Of a stretch of 64,000 nt of DNA, positions 22,831-33,700 are shown piece after piece (position 1 is the stretch's first letter; every line of letters starts with the position of its first letter). Source of the stretch: an uncultured Bacteroidales bacterium (GTDB lineage Bacteria > Bacteroidota > Bacteroidia > Bacteroidales > Muribaculaceae); assembly GCA_946011725.1 (NCBI GenBank), contig CAMGBT010000003.1, positions 1-64,000 of the forward strand, given 5' to 3'. The notes below the pieces were generated by a model, which saw only the letters and a program-made list of their open reading frames with translations, was not told the DNA's origin and searched no databases. Position numbers and translations under genes: made by a program.

Positions 22831-25472
22831 TCCCCGTCACTATGCATAATAAATTGCTCAAACTCTTGATGTCGATTCTCTGCCTGTCGATGGCCTCCGC
22901 TGCCTTCGCCCAGGCTGTTACCGACACTATCTTCAATCCGCCGGTGATTTACACCGCCATGCCCAAAGTATATGAAATCGCCGACATTGCCGTGGAAGGC
23001 AACGCTAACTACGACCCCGAAATCGTGTTGGGGTACACCGGCTTGAAGGTGGGCGAACGCGTGGCTATCCCCGGCGACGACATCACCAACGCCGCCAAAC
23101 GCCTCATGCGCCAAGGCCTCTTCCAGCAAGCGCGTTTCTCGCTGGTCAAAACCGTGGGCGACCGCGCTTGGCTGCTGCTCACCGTGCGCACTCAGCCCCG
23201 CATATCGCAGGTGAACTATAACGGCGTCAAAAAAGGCGAACGGCAGGACCTCCAAGAGCGCCTCAACCTGATGAAAGGCAACCAAATCACACAAAATATC
23301 GTCAACCGAGCCAAACTTATCGTTGAAAAATACTTCAAAGACAAGGGCTTTAACAATGTGGACGTGGACATCGTGCTCCACGAGGACCTCTCCTCGCCGG
23401 GCGACATGATTGTGGACATCAACGTCAACAAGCGCGACCGCATGCGCGTGCACCATATCTATATCGAAGGCAACCAAGTGCTCTCCGACGGCAAAATCAA
23501 ACGCGTCATCAAAAAAACCAACGAAAACGGCGACATCCGCAACCTCTTCCGCCAGAAGAAGTTCGTATACTCCGACTATCGCGATGACCTTAACCGTATC
23601 TTGGAGAAATACAACGAGCTGGGCTATCGCGACGCCCGCATCGTGGCCGACAGCGTGGTGCAGTACTCCGACAACCGCGTGGACGTGTACATCACCATCG
23701 ACGAGGGTCAGCGCTACTACATCCGCGACATCACCTGGGTGGGCAACACCGTGTACCCCACCGAAGTCCTCAGCCAAATCCTGGGCATGGAGCCCGGGCA
23801 GGTCTACAACCAGACCCTCATGAACAAGCGTCTGAGCGAGGACGACGACGCTGTGGCCAATATCTACATGGACCGCGGCTACCTGTTCTACAACCTCGTG
23901 CCCATCGAGCGCGACGTGGAAGGCGACAGCATCTCCTTGGAAATGCGCATCGTCGAAGGTCCCCAAGCGCGCATCAACAACGTGATAATCAACGGTAACG
24001 ACCGCCTGTACGAACGCGTCATCCGCCGCGAACTGCGCGTGCGTCCCGGCGACCTCTTCTCCAAGAGCGACCTCATGCGTTCCGCCCGCGAAATCGCCCA
24101 AACCGGCCACTTCGACCCCGAGAATATGGACATCCGCCCCGAGCCGAACGAAGAGAACGGCACCGTGGACATCATCTTCAACCTCGAATCAAAGGCCAAC
24201 GACCAAATCGAATTCTCCATGGGCTGGGGTCAAACCGGCGTCATCGGCAAGCTCTCGCTCAAGTTCACCAACTTCTCCATCAAGAACCTCTTCTACCCCT
24301 CCACATATAAGGGCATCATACCGCAGGGCGAAGGCCAAACCTTCACCATCTCGGCGCAAACCAACGCCCGCTACTATCAAGCCTACTCCATCTCGTTCCT
24401 CGACCCGTGGTTCGGCGGCAAGCGTCCTAACTCGCTGTCGGTGTCGGCCTACTACAGCCGCCAAACCGGCGTGAACTCCTCGTTCTACAACCAACGCTGG
24501 GCTAACTCCTACAACTACTACGGCTACGGGTATGGGTACGGCTACGGATATGGATATGGCAACGACTACTACCAAAACTCCTACCAAGCATCTTACGACC
24601 CCAACAAGGTGCTGCAAATGGTGGGCGTCAGCGTGGGCTTCGGCAAGCGCCTAAAATGGCCCGACGACTACTTCACTTTCACCGCCGAATTGGCCTACAA
24701 CTGGTACTACCTCAAGAACTGGGAATACCTCTATTACATGAACAACGGCACCTCCAACGCTCTGGTGTTCGGCCTCACCCTCGCCCGCAACTCTATCGAC
24801 AACCCGTTGTACACCCGCAGCGGCTCGCAATTCTCGCTCACCTTCAACTTCACTCCCCCGGCTTCGCTCTTCGGCAAGAAGGATTGGAAAGCCCTTTCCG
24901 AAGCCAACACCGAGGAGAGCAAGAAAGAACTCTACCGCTGGATCGAATACTGGAAAATCCGCTTCCGCTCGCGCACCTACACCCCGCTGTGTAATGCCGA
25001 CGGCACCTACACCCCGGTGCTGATGACCCGCGCCGACTTCGGCTTGCTTGGCTCGTATAACCGCTACCTGCGCTCACCGTTCGAAACATTCTACGTCGGC
25101 GGCGACGGCATGTCGGGCTCATACACCTACGCCACCGAAACCATCGCCCTGCGCGGTTACGACAACGGCGCCTTCACCCCCTGGGGATCCGAAGGCTACG
25201 CCTACACCCGCCTCGGCATGGAGCTCCACTTCCCGCTCATGCTCCAGCCCACCACCACCATCTACGCCGTGTCGTTCATCGAAGGCGGTAACGCCTGGAC
25301 TTCAGTCAGCCAGTTCAACCCCTTCACCCTCAAACGCAGCGCCGGCCTCGGCGTGCGCATCTACCTCCCCATGGTGGGCATGATGGGCATCGACTGGGCC
25401 TACGGCTTCGACCGCGTCCAAGGCTACAAAGGCGGCAGCCACTTCCACTTCGTCCTCGGCCAAGAATTTTAA
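22827..25472 (+). CDS. bamA: Outer membrane assembly factor BamA
   Basis: An 881-residue Omp85 protein: signal peptide (ending ASAAFAQ), five POTRA repeats (about 45-420; for example YEIADIAVEGNANYDPE, IRDITWVGNTVYPTEVL, INNVIINGNDRLYERVI), then a 16-strand barrel (about 430-881) ending in an aromatic residue (FHFVLGQEF). It inserts beta-barrel proteins into the outer membrane. A loop near residue 570 contains a run of GY dipeptides, unusual for the family. ATG at 22827 overlaps uppS by 4 bp; an alternative ATG at 22842 would shorten the signal peptide. Followed by two periplasmic Skp-like chaperones. Confidence 0.95.
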   Translation: MIPVTMHNKLLKLLMSILCLSMASAAFAQAVTDTIFNPPVIYTAMPKVYEIADIAVEGNANYDPEIVLGYTGLKVGERVAIPGDDITNAAKRLMRQGLFQQARFSLVKTVGDRAWLLLTVRTQPRISQVNYNGVKKGERQDLQERLNLMKGNQITQNIVNRAKLIVEKYFKDKGFNNVDVDIVLHEDLSSPGDMIVDINVNKRDRMRVHHIYIEGNQVLSDGKIKRVIKKTNENGDIRNLFRQKKFVYSDYRDDLNRILEKYNELGYRDARIVADSVVQYSDNRVDVYITIDEGQRYYIRDITWVGNTVYPTEVLSQILGMEPGQVYNQTLMNKRLSEDDDAVANIYMDRGYLFYNLVPIERDVEGDSISLEMRIVEGPQARINNVIINGNDRLYERVIRRELRVRPGDLFSKSDLMRSAREIAQTGHFDPENMDIRPEPNEENGTVDIIFNLESKANDQIEFSMGWGQTGVIGKLSLKFTNFSIKNLFYPSTYKGIIPQGEGQTFTISAQTNARYYQAYSISFLDPWFGGKRPNSLSVSAYYSRQTGVNSSFYNQRWANSYNYYGYGYGYGYGYGYGNDYYQNSYQASYDPNKVLQMVGVSVGFGKRLKWPDDYFTFTAELAYNWYYLKNWEYLYYMNNGTSNALVFGLTLARNSIDNPLYTRSGSQFSLTFNFTPPASLFGKKDWKALSEANTEESKKELYRWIEYWKIRFRSRTYTPLCNADGTYTPVLMTRADFGLLGSYNRYLRSPFETFYVGGDGMSGSYTYATETIALRGYDNGAFTPWGSEGYAYTRLGMELHFPLMLQPTTTIYAVSFIEGGNAWTSVSQFNPFTLKRSAGLGVRIYLPMVGMMGIDWAYGFDRVQGYKGGSHFHFVLGQEF

Positions 25473-25494
25473 ACCATTTACCCCCTTCATAGTC

Positions 25495-25502
25495 TATATT
25501 TG
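25495..25502 (+). promoter_or_regulatory. -7 box before the OmpH genes
   Basis: TATATTTG right after bamA; transcription near 25508 makes the ATG at 25533, not the upstream 25500 start of the track, the start of the first OmpH gene. Confidence 0.55.
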
Positions 25503-25532
25503 CAGCAAATCACCTCTTCAATACGCTTAATC

Positions 25533-26054
25533 ATGAAAAAGTTCACAATAGCACTGCTGATGCTTATCGCCGGAATCGCTTCCGCCTCAGCTCAAAAATT
25601 CGCCCTGGTCGACATGGAGTACATCCTCTCCAATGTCCCCGCTTACGAAATGGCTAACGAGCAGCTCAACCAACTCTCGCAACGTTGGCAACGCGAAGTT
25701 GAAGCCGTGGCCCAAGAAGCCCAAACCATGTACCAAAACTTCCTCGCCGACAAGGTATTCCTCACCGACGACCAAATCAAACAGCGCGAACAAGAAATCG
25801 TGGACAAAGAAAAAGAAGCCACCGACCTGCGTTATAAATACTTCGGCCCCGAAGGCGAACTCTACCAAAAGCGCGTAGCCCTACTCAAACCCATCCAAGA
25901 CGAAGTGTACGAAGCCATCAAGCAAGTGGCCACCCAGCGTGGCTACCAATGCGTGTTCGACCGCGCTTCATCTTCCAACATCATATTCGCCTCACCCACC
26001 ATCGACATCAGTAACGAAGTGCTCCAACGCCTCGGATACTCCACCGCCAACTAA
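25533..26054 (+). CDS. OmpH/Skp family periplasmic chaperone, copy 1
   Basis: About 173 residues after choosing MKKFTIALLML as start. Signal peptide ends ASA-Q; mature protein begins KFALVDMEYILSNVPAYEMA, the Skp/OmpH entry strand. The middle (about 45-120) is a long charged coiled coil (WQREVEAVAQEAQTMYQNF, KQREQEIVDKEKEATDLR) forming the tentacles; the C-terminus carries YQCVFDRASSSNIIFASPTIDIS. Such chaperones hold unfolded outer-membrane proteins for BamA, consistent with the position directly downstream. Confidence 0.9.
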   Translation: MKKFTIALLMLIAGIASASAQKFALVDMEYILSNVPAYEMANEQLNQLSQRWQREVEAVAQEAQTMYQNFLADKVFLTDDQIKQREQEIVDKEKEATDLRYKYFGPEGELYQKRVALLKPIQDEVYEAIKQVATQRGYQCVFDRASSSNIIFASPTIDISNEVLQRLGYSTAN

Positions 26055-26096
26055 TTGAAATCAAACAAAATAAAAATAACAACTAATCATTCAATC

Positions 26097-26600
26097 ATGA
26101 TCAAAAAACTTCTCTTAGCCCTGTTGGTAGCGCTTCCCATCTCCGCTGCCGCTCAAAAATTCGGCACATTCAACTTCGATGAAGTAATCACCGCCATGCC
26201 CGAAATCAAGGACATGCAGCAACAACTCACCGACGCTTCACAAAAGTACGAAGCCGAATTCCAAAAGCTCCAAGACGAACTCAACAAGCTCTACACCGAC
26301 TACCAGGCTATCCAAAACGACCCCGCCACTCCTGAATCCATCAAAGAACGCCGCCTCCAAGAAATCCAAGACCGCGCTCAAAAGGTAGAACAATTCCGCC
26401 AAACCGCCACTCAGGATCTCCAACGCCTCCAAGAGCAACTGCTCGCACCCATCCAACAACGCGTCAACGACGCGGTGAAAGCCGTTGGCCAAGAAGGCAA
26501 CTTCACCTTCATCTTCCCCTTGGAACCCTCGCTGATCCTCTACCAAGGCGCCGACGTAGTTGACGTCACCCCCTTGGTAAAAGCCAAACTCGGCATCTAA
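26097..26600 (+). CDS. OmpH/Skp family periplasmic chaperone, copy 2
   Basis: About 167 residues from MIKKLLLALLVAL. Signal peptide ends SAAA-Q; the mature protein begins KFGTFNFDEVITAMPEIKDM, and a coiled coil follows (YEAEFQKLQDELNKLYTDYQ, QEIQDRAQKVEQFRQTATQDL). It lies 42 bp after copy 1. The two differ considerably in sequence, an old duplication that is common in Bacteroidetes. It probably works with BamA. Confidence 0.9.
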   Translation: MIKKLLLALLVALPISAAAQKFGTFNFDEVITAMPEIKDMQQQLTDASQKYEAEFQKLQDELNKLYTDYQAIQNDPATPESIKERRLQEIQDRAQKVEQFRQTATQDLQRLQEQLLAPIQQRVNDAVKAVGQEGNFTFIFPLEPSLILYQGADVVDVTPLVKAKLGI

Positions 26601-26680
26601 TCCCACCCTCCCCATACACCGCGCAGCCGCTGCCCCACCGCAGCGGCTGCCCTGTTTTCAGCCCCACCCCACCACCGCCG

Positions 26681-26720
26681 CCCGAGCAAGAGCTCGGAGC
26701 AGTTGCAAAAAAAGCTCCGC
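26681..26720 (+). repeat. REP-like element, copy 3
   Basis: CCCGAGCAAGAGCTCGGAGC then AGTTGCAAAAAAAGCTCCGC. It follows the OmpH operon and may serve as its 3' end. The remainder of the gap to 26867 includes TACTGATTCTGACCTG (about 26754-26770), also found near 57125. Confidence 0.85.
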
Positions 26721-26867
26721 GCGCCCACCCCACGCCGCGATCTGCCGTGGATCTACTGATTCTGACCTGTTGACGCGCAATACACCCGGATGGCAATCGT
26801 AAAAAATCGTAGGGATTCGCCTTTACCGACGGTGGCACAGCCGGATGGCCCCGCGGCCGGCGGGCGG

Positions 26868-27101
26868 TTACGCCTCCGGCAATGCCAATAGATACTCCGG
26901 AGCAAAATCCGCTCCGTTATCCCATTCAACGGTGTTGTATCTTACCGTGAACCGCTTGAAGTAATCCAAGTCCTTCAGCGGCTCAAACACAACGCCCTTG
27001 AGCGACGATTTCAAATCGACAACCTTGTTGACATCATTATTAAACCACAAACGAATGCGGTATCCGCCAACATATTCAGCGCGAACTACTTCCGTAAACA
27101 T
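26868..27101 (-). CDS. DUF2442 domain protein
   Basis: A 77-residue protein, MFTEVVRAEYVGGYRIRLWF...VVDLKSSLKGVVFEPLKD, ending FAPEYLLALP, a compact DUF2442 domain. The family is often paired with DUF4160 proteins and has been discussed as toxin-antitoxin-like, but there is no partner here. A second DUF2442 gene fused to a helix-turn-helix lies at 61112-61531. Single gene with a -7 box at 27125-27132. Function unknown. Confidence 0.8.
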   Translation of the reverse strand: MFTEVVRAEYVGGYRIRLWFNNDVNKVVDLKSSLKGVVFEPLKDLDYFKRFTVRYNTVEWDNGADFAPEYLLALPEA

Positions 27102-27124
27102 ATTCCTTTACATACTATTTTTTG

Positions 27125-27132
27125 CAAAGATA
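27125..27132 (-). promoter_or_regulatory. -7 box of the DUF2442 gene
   Basis: Minus strand TATCTTTG, about 24 bp before the start codon; no clear -33 element. Confidence 0.5.
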
Positions 27133-27306
27133 CGAATTTTTTCAACAAAAAAAACGTATCAACGCAAAAAACCGGCTACTAAACCATTAAAAGAGCATCT
27201 CGAAAGGGCAGAATTGGCAGAGCACACCCACCCCGCACCCGGGCAAAAGCCAAAAGATTATCGTGAGATAACAAAGCCCTGTCGAAAAGTTCATCATAAT
27301 GCTACC

Positions 27307-27354
27307 AATCCACAAAACAGTCTCGCGAACAACCGCGAGACTGTCTGGTGGATT
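27307..27354. repeat. Strong perfect hairpin
   Basis: ACAGTCTCGCG / CGCGAGACTGT (11 bp, 6-nt loop) is nested within AATCCAC / GTGGATT. It lies in a 630-bp gene-free stretch. No T-run, so not an obvious terminator; could be a small mobile palindrome. Confidence 0.6.
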
Positions 27355-27383
27355 GATTTACAACTATTTAGCAGAAGAATTTC

Positions 27384-27464
27384 GTGAGTTGGCGCTGTTT
27401 CGTTCCGCGAGTTGGCGCATTTTTATTCCTTGAGTTGGCGCAAATTCATTCCGTGAGTTGGCGA
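27384..27464. repeat. Four-copy 23-bp tandem repeat
   Basis: GAGTTGGCG recurs at exactly 23-bp spacing (27386, 27409, 27432, 27455), with TTCC before most copies and diverged filler. Confidence 0.85.
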
Positions 27465-27482
27465 TGGAGCTTAACCTGGCAG

Positions 27483-27514
27483 GAACTCGGAGCTATCGCA
27501 AAAAAGCTCCGCAC
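27483..27514 (+). repeat. REP-like element, degraded copy 4
   Basis: GAACTCGGAGCTATCGCAAA then AAAGCTCCGCACG: only the right half of the element is kept. AAATCTGCGTGAG follows at 27553 and again at 27597. Confidence 0.6.
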
Positions 27515-27653
27515 GCCGCTTGCTCTGCCGACGCACTCCGAAAAAAGCTGCAAAATCTGCGTGAGACCGACCGCGCAAGCCGACCCACCTCCGCTTAAAT
27601 CTGCGTGAGATTCTCCGCGGTGGGGATGCAGCGGAAAGTTTTTGGGAAAATTG

Positions 27654-27684
27654 TTGCGCCGTTTGGATTTTTTTGCTAACTTTG
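27654..27684 (+). promoter_or_regulatory. Promoter of the 3121-residue protein
   Basis: TTG (27654-27656), 20-bp spacer, TAACTTTG (27677-27684), about 50 bp before ATG 27736. Confidence 0.75.
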
Positions 27685-27735
27685 TGGCGCTGTGTCGATT
27701 GCTAACTTAGTGATTATAACTAAACCAAATTATAT

Positions 27736-30700
27736 ATGAAAAACATTACCGATCTACTTCAGAGGAGCCGAACGAGTGGCTTGTGGCGGCCGTTGGCGCT
27801 ACTGTTGCTGCTCACAGTTGGCTTGGCGGCTCGCGCTGCCGAGGACGAACCGGTGGTGGAGACGTCGTCGGCGTCCTACCACAAGTGGTGTCCTCACACC
27901 CGGTATGATATGACCAACGAGGGCATGTATGTGCAGTTCAACTTCTGCTACTACAACGATGCCGGCTACGACAGCTGGTCCGACGGCCTGAAAATCTACG
28001 TGGACGGCGAGTATGTCGGCTCGCTCAGCAACATGGCCGGTGACGGCCTCAACACCACCGCTATCAACACCGAGTCGGTGAGCATTTCCTCGTCGACCAA
28101 CGGCAAGGTGGTGGCCAGGACCACCGGCTTCGCCCATGATGGCGACGACTACTGGGCTCAAGTGCAGGTGTACGTGCAAAACGTGGGCTACATTGCCGGT
28201 CACACCATCAAAGTAGTGACCAAGTGGTGTGCCAACCGCGGTGACACTCGCGAGTACACCTTCATCATCAACGCCGATGCCAAATGGACCTACATGCCGG
28301 CCAACGGCACTGTGTCGAGCGTGGGCATCAACAAGGTGCGCTGGCACAACACTGCTGCGCCCTACTGGCGCTCGCAGTATGTGGCCATCATGAAGTCGAA
28401 CACCGCCCGCGACCGCTGGATTGAGCCGAACGACAACAACTCGGTGTTCGGCCGCACAGTGGTGCAAGAGAATCGCAGCGACCTCCAAGAAGGGTTCGAC
28501 TGCGACTTCTCGGTGGAAAGCAACTACCGTCCCACCACCTTCTATCCGCGCTACTACATAGCCGCGAACACCGACGCGGTGAACAGTATGCGCTTCTTCG
28601 ACTACTGTTCGCCCTTCAACACGCCCTACTTCTACCGACCGAAGAACGTGCGCTACTCCTTCGACCAGTGGCGCAAGGCCATCACCCTGACATGGGACGT
28701 GGAGAGCTACGACGACGGCGCCTCACGTGCCGGCCGCTGGATGATCTTCCGCCAGCAGGACGGAATGGCCTCGCTGGCCGGTACCACTGCCAACTTCAAC
28801 GACCGCACCTTCGTCGACACCAACTCCTCGATACGCTATGGTCAGGACTACACCTACAGCGTGTACTTCCTGCCCGAGGGCTGGGGCGAGCCCGGCTCCG
28901 CCAAGAGAGCCGACGACTTGAAAGCGTCGACCACCGCATCCACCCCGTGCGCTTTCGACATCGACATGCAAGTCGAAGGCCTCGACAGCAGCATCCGCCT
29001 GTGCTGGGACGCGCCCGCCATCCAAGACACGGGCTCGTACCAGTACGTCATCTACCGCAGCATCGGTGATGGTGCGTTTGAATCCGTGAAGAAAATCAAC
29101 GTCACCAACAACGCGCAGACCCACTACGAATACGAGGACCAGTCGATTCCCGACGCCGGGGCATCGTATAATTACTACGTAGCCATCAAGGTGTTCGACC
29201 AGACCTTCGAGAGCGACAAGCAGGTGGCCTCGGTGAGCGGTTTCTCCCGCGCCACCTCCATCAAGGCCAGCAAGGGCAGCTACGACAACTCGGTGAAGGT
29301 GAGCTGGACCGCCACTCAAATCGGGTCCACAACCACCTACTACGAGCTGTCGCGACGCGTGCTCAACAGCCGCAACGCCTGGCAGCTGCTCCACTCCACC
29401 TCCGGCACCGCCACCAACTACTCCTTCAACGACCAAACACTCGGCAACGGTATCTACTACGAATACCGTGTGGTGAGCTACAGTTTGGACAACTACAATC
29501 AACGCTACGGTGAATCGGAGGTCTCCACCAACGGTTTTTGCTCGCTCACCGGCACCATTTCGGGCAATATCAACTACGGCAGCGGCACGGCCGTGGAAGG
29601 CGTGCGCGTCAACCTGGAATTAGCCTCGTCGGGCAACACCGCCAACGTCGTTCAGTTTTACTCGCTGCGCTGCGGCGGAGCCAACGGCGGCATCCGCTGG
29701 AATATCGACCAACAGCAAGCCAAGAACCGCCTTGCAGGCAAGAAGTGGACCATGCAAATGTATGTGCGACCCACCACCGCATGCCTCACCCCGGTCATTT
29801 TCGACGCCGACGGGGTGCGACTGAGCCTTACCGACTACTCCGAGGTGGACAGCACATTCCAATTAGTGCTCAACAACGTACCCGTGAACGGTATCCGCCT
29901 GCGTGCCGACCAATTCACCCACCTCACCGCTGCCTACACCGGTGCGTCGATGCAATTCTACACCATCGACCGCAACGGTACGCTCAATAAGGCCACCGCA
30001 TCGACCTCCTACTCCGGATTCACCGACGCAGCCACCGCAATCTACTTCGGTGCATCGGCCTCCGGCAGCGAGGCCGACGGATTCGTGGGTTACATCGACG
30101 AGGTACGCTTCTTCGCCGCACGCGCCCTGTCGGAAGATGAGATTCTGCGCGACTACGACCACACCCTCTCCGGCACCGAGAGCGGCCTGTTGGCCTACTG
30201 GCCCTTGGACGAAGGCGCGCCCAACCAGCGCGACGCTTACGACTACTCCAAAACCAACAGCGCCCCCAACGAAAACCACGGCGAAATCCTGCCCAACGGC
30301 CTCATCGATTTCATCGTGCCCGAAGCATCGCAGCTGAGCATCTACGCCGTGACCGACGCCACCGGCAACTACATCATCCGCGGCATCCACTACAGCGGCA
30401 CCGGCACCAACTACATCGTGCGCCCGCAGCTGGGCATCCACGAGTTCTCACCCGTCACCATGACCCGCTTCATCAGCGCCACCAGCAACGTCTACAGCGG
30501 TTCGTCGTTCACCGACACCAGCAGCTTCCCGGTGTCGGGCGTGGTTTACTACCAAGGCACCAACTACCCCGTGGAAGACTGCCTGGTGAAAATCGACGGT
30601 ACGGCAGCCAGCCGCGACGGCGAGCTTATAAAGACCGGCAAGGACGGTCGCTTCACCGTTGACGTACCCATCGGCCAACACTTCGTCTCCGTGGAGCGCG

Positions 30701-33700
30701 ATGGCCACACATTCGTGCTTGGCGGTCGCTTCCCCGAGGTGGATAAGTACGACTTCAACAGCGAATTGAGCGGCCTGACCTTCTGGGACAACACCACCGT
30801 GATGGTCACCGGCCGCGTGGACGGCGGTGCGGTGGAATACGCCAAGCCGATGGGCTTCGCAAGCTCCGTCAACAACATCGGCGTGGCCGAAATCGTGCTC
30901 GAAGCCGACTACATGATGAACGCTCGCCAAGAAACCATCGGATCTGCAACACAATGGCAGTATGCCACGGAACCACGGTCGTTCGACGACGGTAACGACC
31001 GTGTCGTCTGCGGCATCACCGGCGGCTACGGCTCCACCGACCTCGCCAAGCAGATCACCATCACCACCGACGCCCGCACCGGCGAGTTCTGCGCCATGCT
31101 CCCGCCGGTGCTCTACACCGTGAAGAGCGTGCGCGTGCTGTCCAACCCCGACATCGACTTCGGCCAGTACGCCGCCACCATCGACGCCTCGAAGGCCTCG
31201 CGCGAGTACACCGACTCGCTGCGCAACGAGGCCTCCGGTGCATACGAGTACTTCAAGTACAACTCCAAATTCAACCTCGCCTACCGCTCCACCCCCGTGC
31301 TCGAAGTCAGCGACCCCGACGCCGCTGAGGGCGCTTTCGGTGCGCAAACCTACACCGTGTTCGACAACGACGGAACCTCCGAAACGGTTACCCTCTACAA
31401 AGTGGACGATTCGGGCAATGTGACCTACACCTACCAGCACCCCGTGTACCTGCAATTGGAGCAGTACAAGCTCGACTTCCACGGTTACGAGCTGTATGAG
31501 AACCGCGACGTAGGTGCAGCGGTACCATCGCAAAAAGTACCGCTACAAAAAGTCGGAATCAACGTGGCCAACGAGTTCTCCGTGAAGAATGCCTTCCGCC
31601 AGGAGGACGGCACGCTTGCGCCGGTCACCCCCGACGGCTTCTCGCTCGACAGCCTCGGCCGCGCGCAATACGTGTTCCAAATCGGTGCACCCTGCCTGCT
31701 TGAGTCGGAGAACTACTCCCGCACCCTCGCCATCAGCTACAGCATCAACGGCAACCGTTACTCCTACCCCGACATGCGCGGCATCGTGTTCGGCAACATC
31801 CCCACCGGGTCGAACTTCATCACCGCCGGACCCGACGTCGTTACCATGATTCTGCGCGACCCGCCCGGCACCGCATCCTCCGCCACTTGGGAGATGGGTA
31901 CATCGCACACCACCAGCTATAGCTACGATGGTGTGAACTCAGCCATCCAAGATTGGAAAGTGTCCACCCGCTTTGGCGTGGAAATGGCCGTAGCCTCGGG
32001 TGTGCCCGGATGTATGGTCATCATTCCCGAATCGCAGAAAGCTAGCGCTGAGAACGAAGTCACCGGCTGCGAAACGTGGCACCATCCCAATGGCTGGACC
32101 ACGACCACCACCGCCAAACAAAGCATCAGCACATCCTCCGAGCAGCAATTCGACGGCCCCGAAGCCGATGTATTCATCGGCCGCTCCTCCAACATCATAA
32201 TCGGCCGAGCGCGCGAAGTATGCCCCCACCGCGGCGACGACGGCGAGCTCCACCTCGACATGCAGGAAGTGTTCACTATGGGCACCAAGTTCGACACCGA
32301 ATTCAACTACACCCAAAACTACGTGCGTGCCACCCTCATCCCCAACCTCATCCGCACGCGCAATTCGCTCATCCAACCCATGGGCACATCGCTCTCCAAC
32401 CCCGGTATCACATATAAATATGTGTCGACGGTTGAGAGTACCGACCCCAACTTCGGTCGCCATGGCTACTATCACTCCATCCCGCCCGAAAGTCTCTCCT
32501 CACTGCCCGAAGAGCAGCAATTTGCCGTGGACAGCGTGCAATGGTGCAACGACCAAGTAGCGCGCTGGGAACAGATACTCTACAACAACGAGAAAGCCAA
32601 AGTGGACGCCTTCGAAGACCGTTCGCGGTACCTGCAGAAGAACTACAGCTTCGACGCCGGCTCGCACGTCACCATTTCGCAAACTCACTCCCACAGCACC
32701 TCGTCAGGTAGCGGTTACGAATGGGAAGTAACAGAAAAAGCCACCATCGGATTCTCTGTAAATATTGCCGGCCACGGATTTTCCAACAACATCTCTATCG
32801 GGTATAAACGACACAACTCCTCCACTCTCATGGAGTCGCAGGACAGCACGTTCACCACTTCCTTCACCTTAGCCGAGAAGCAAACCAACGACGCGCTGTC
32901 GGTGGATGTGTTCAACGCTCCCGACAAATTCGGCCCCATCTTCGTGACCCGCGGTGGCCAAACCTCCGGCAACTGGGAGCCGCAGCAAGTCACTCACTAC
33001 TACCGTCCCGGCACCGAAATCATGGCCCAGACGCAGAAGATTGTGGTGCCTCGCATCTATGTGGACAATCCCATCGTGGAGAACGTGCCCGTGGGCGAAT
33101 CGGCCATGTTCAAGGTCACATTCGCCAACGAATCGGAAACCCGCGGCACCACATCCGTAATTATGGGCATGGACAACTTCTCCAACCCATACGGTGCTGA
33201 AGTGCGTATGGGTGGCGGCACACTCAACCAAGGCATCGGCGATGTGCTCTCTTACGGCAGCCCCGTGGAGCAGACCATCGTAGTGAAGCAAACCAACTAC
33301 GATGCCCTCGACTATCGCATCGCAATCATCCTGTTCGACGCTTCGCAAGATACTCCTAATAAAATCTACCCGGCCAACGCCGACACTGCCTACATCGAAG
33401 CCCACTTCGTGCCGGCCTCCTCAAAGGCCGTGCTCGCCACCTCCACGCCCTACATCAACGAGCGTGTCACCTCATCGCGAGCTTCGTTCACCATCTCCGA
33501 CTACAACCTCAACCTGCGCAACCTCCGCACCGTTGCCCTCCGCCACAAGGGGGTTAACGACCAAGAATGGACAGTGGACCACGTGTGGAACACTCTCGCC
33601 AACTGCGTCACCCCCGAGGACTCGCTCCAAGCGCTCACCGATGCCCAAATCCGCTTCGACATCGACATGAGCGACCCGCACCACTGGCCGGAGCAAACCT

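Noticed and set aside
22782-24110. 442-residue minus-strand ORF opposite bamA
   Set aside because: Antisense shadow of bamA, Val/Asp/His rich with no signature.
27102-27735. Possible CRISPR array in the repeat-rich spacer
   Set aside because: The 23-bp units are contiguous without unique spacers and there are no cas genes.
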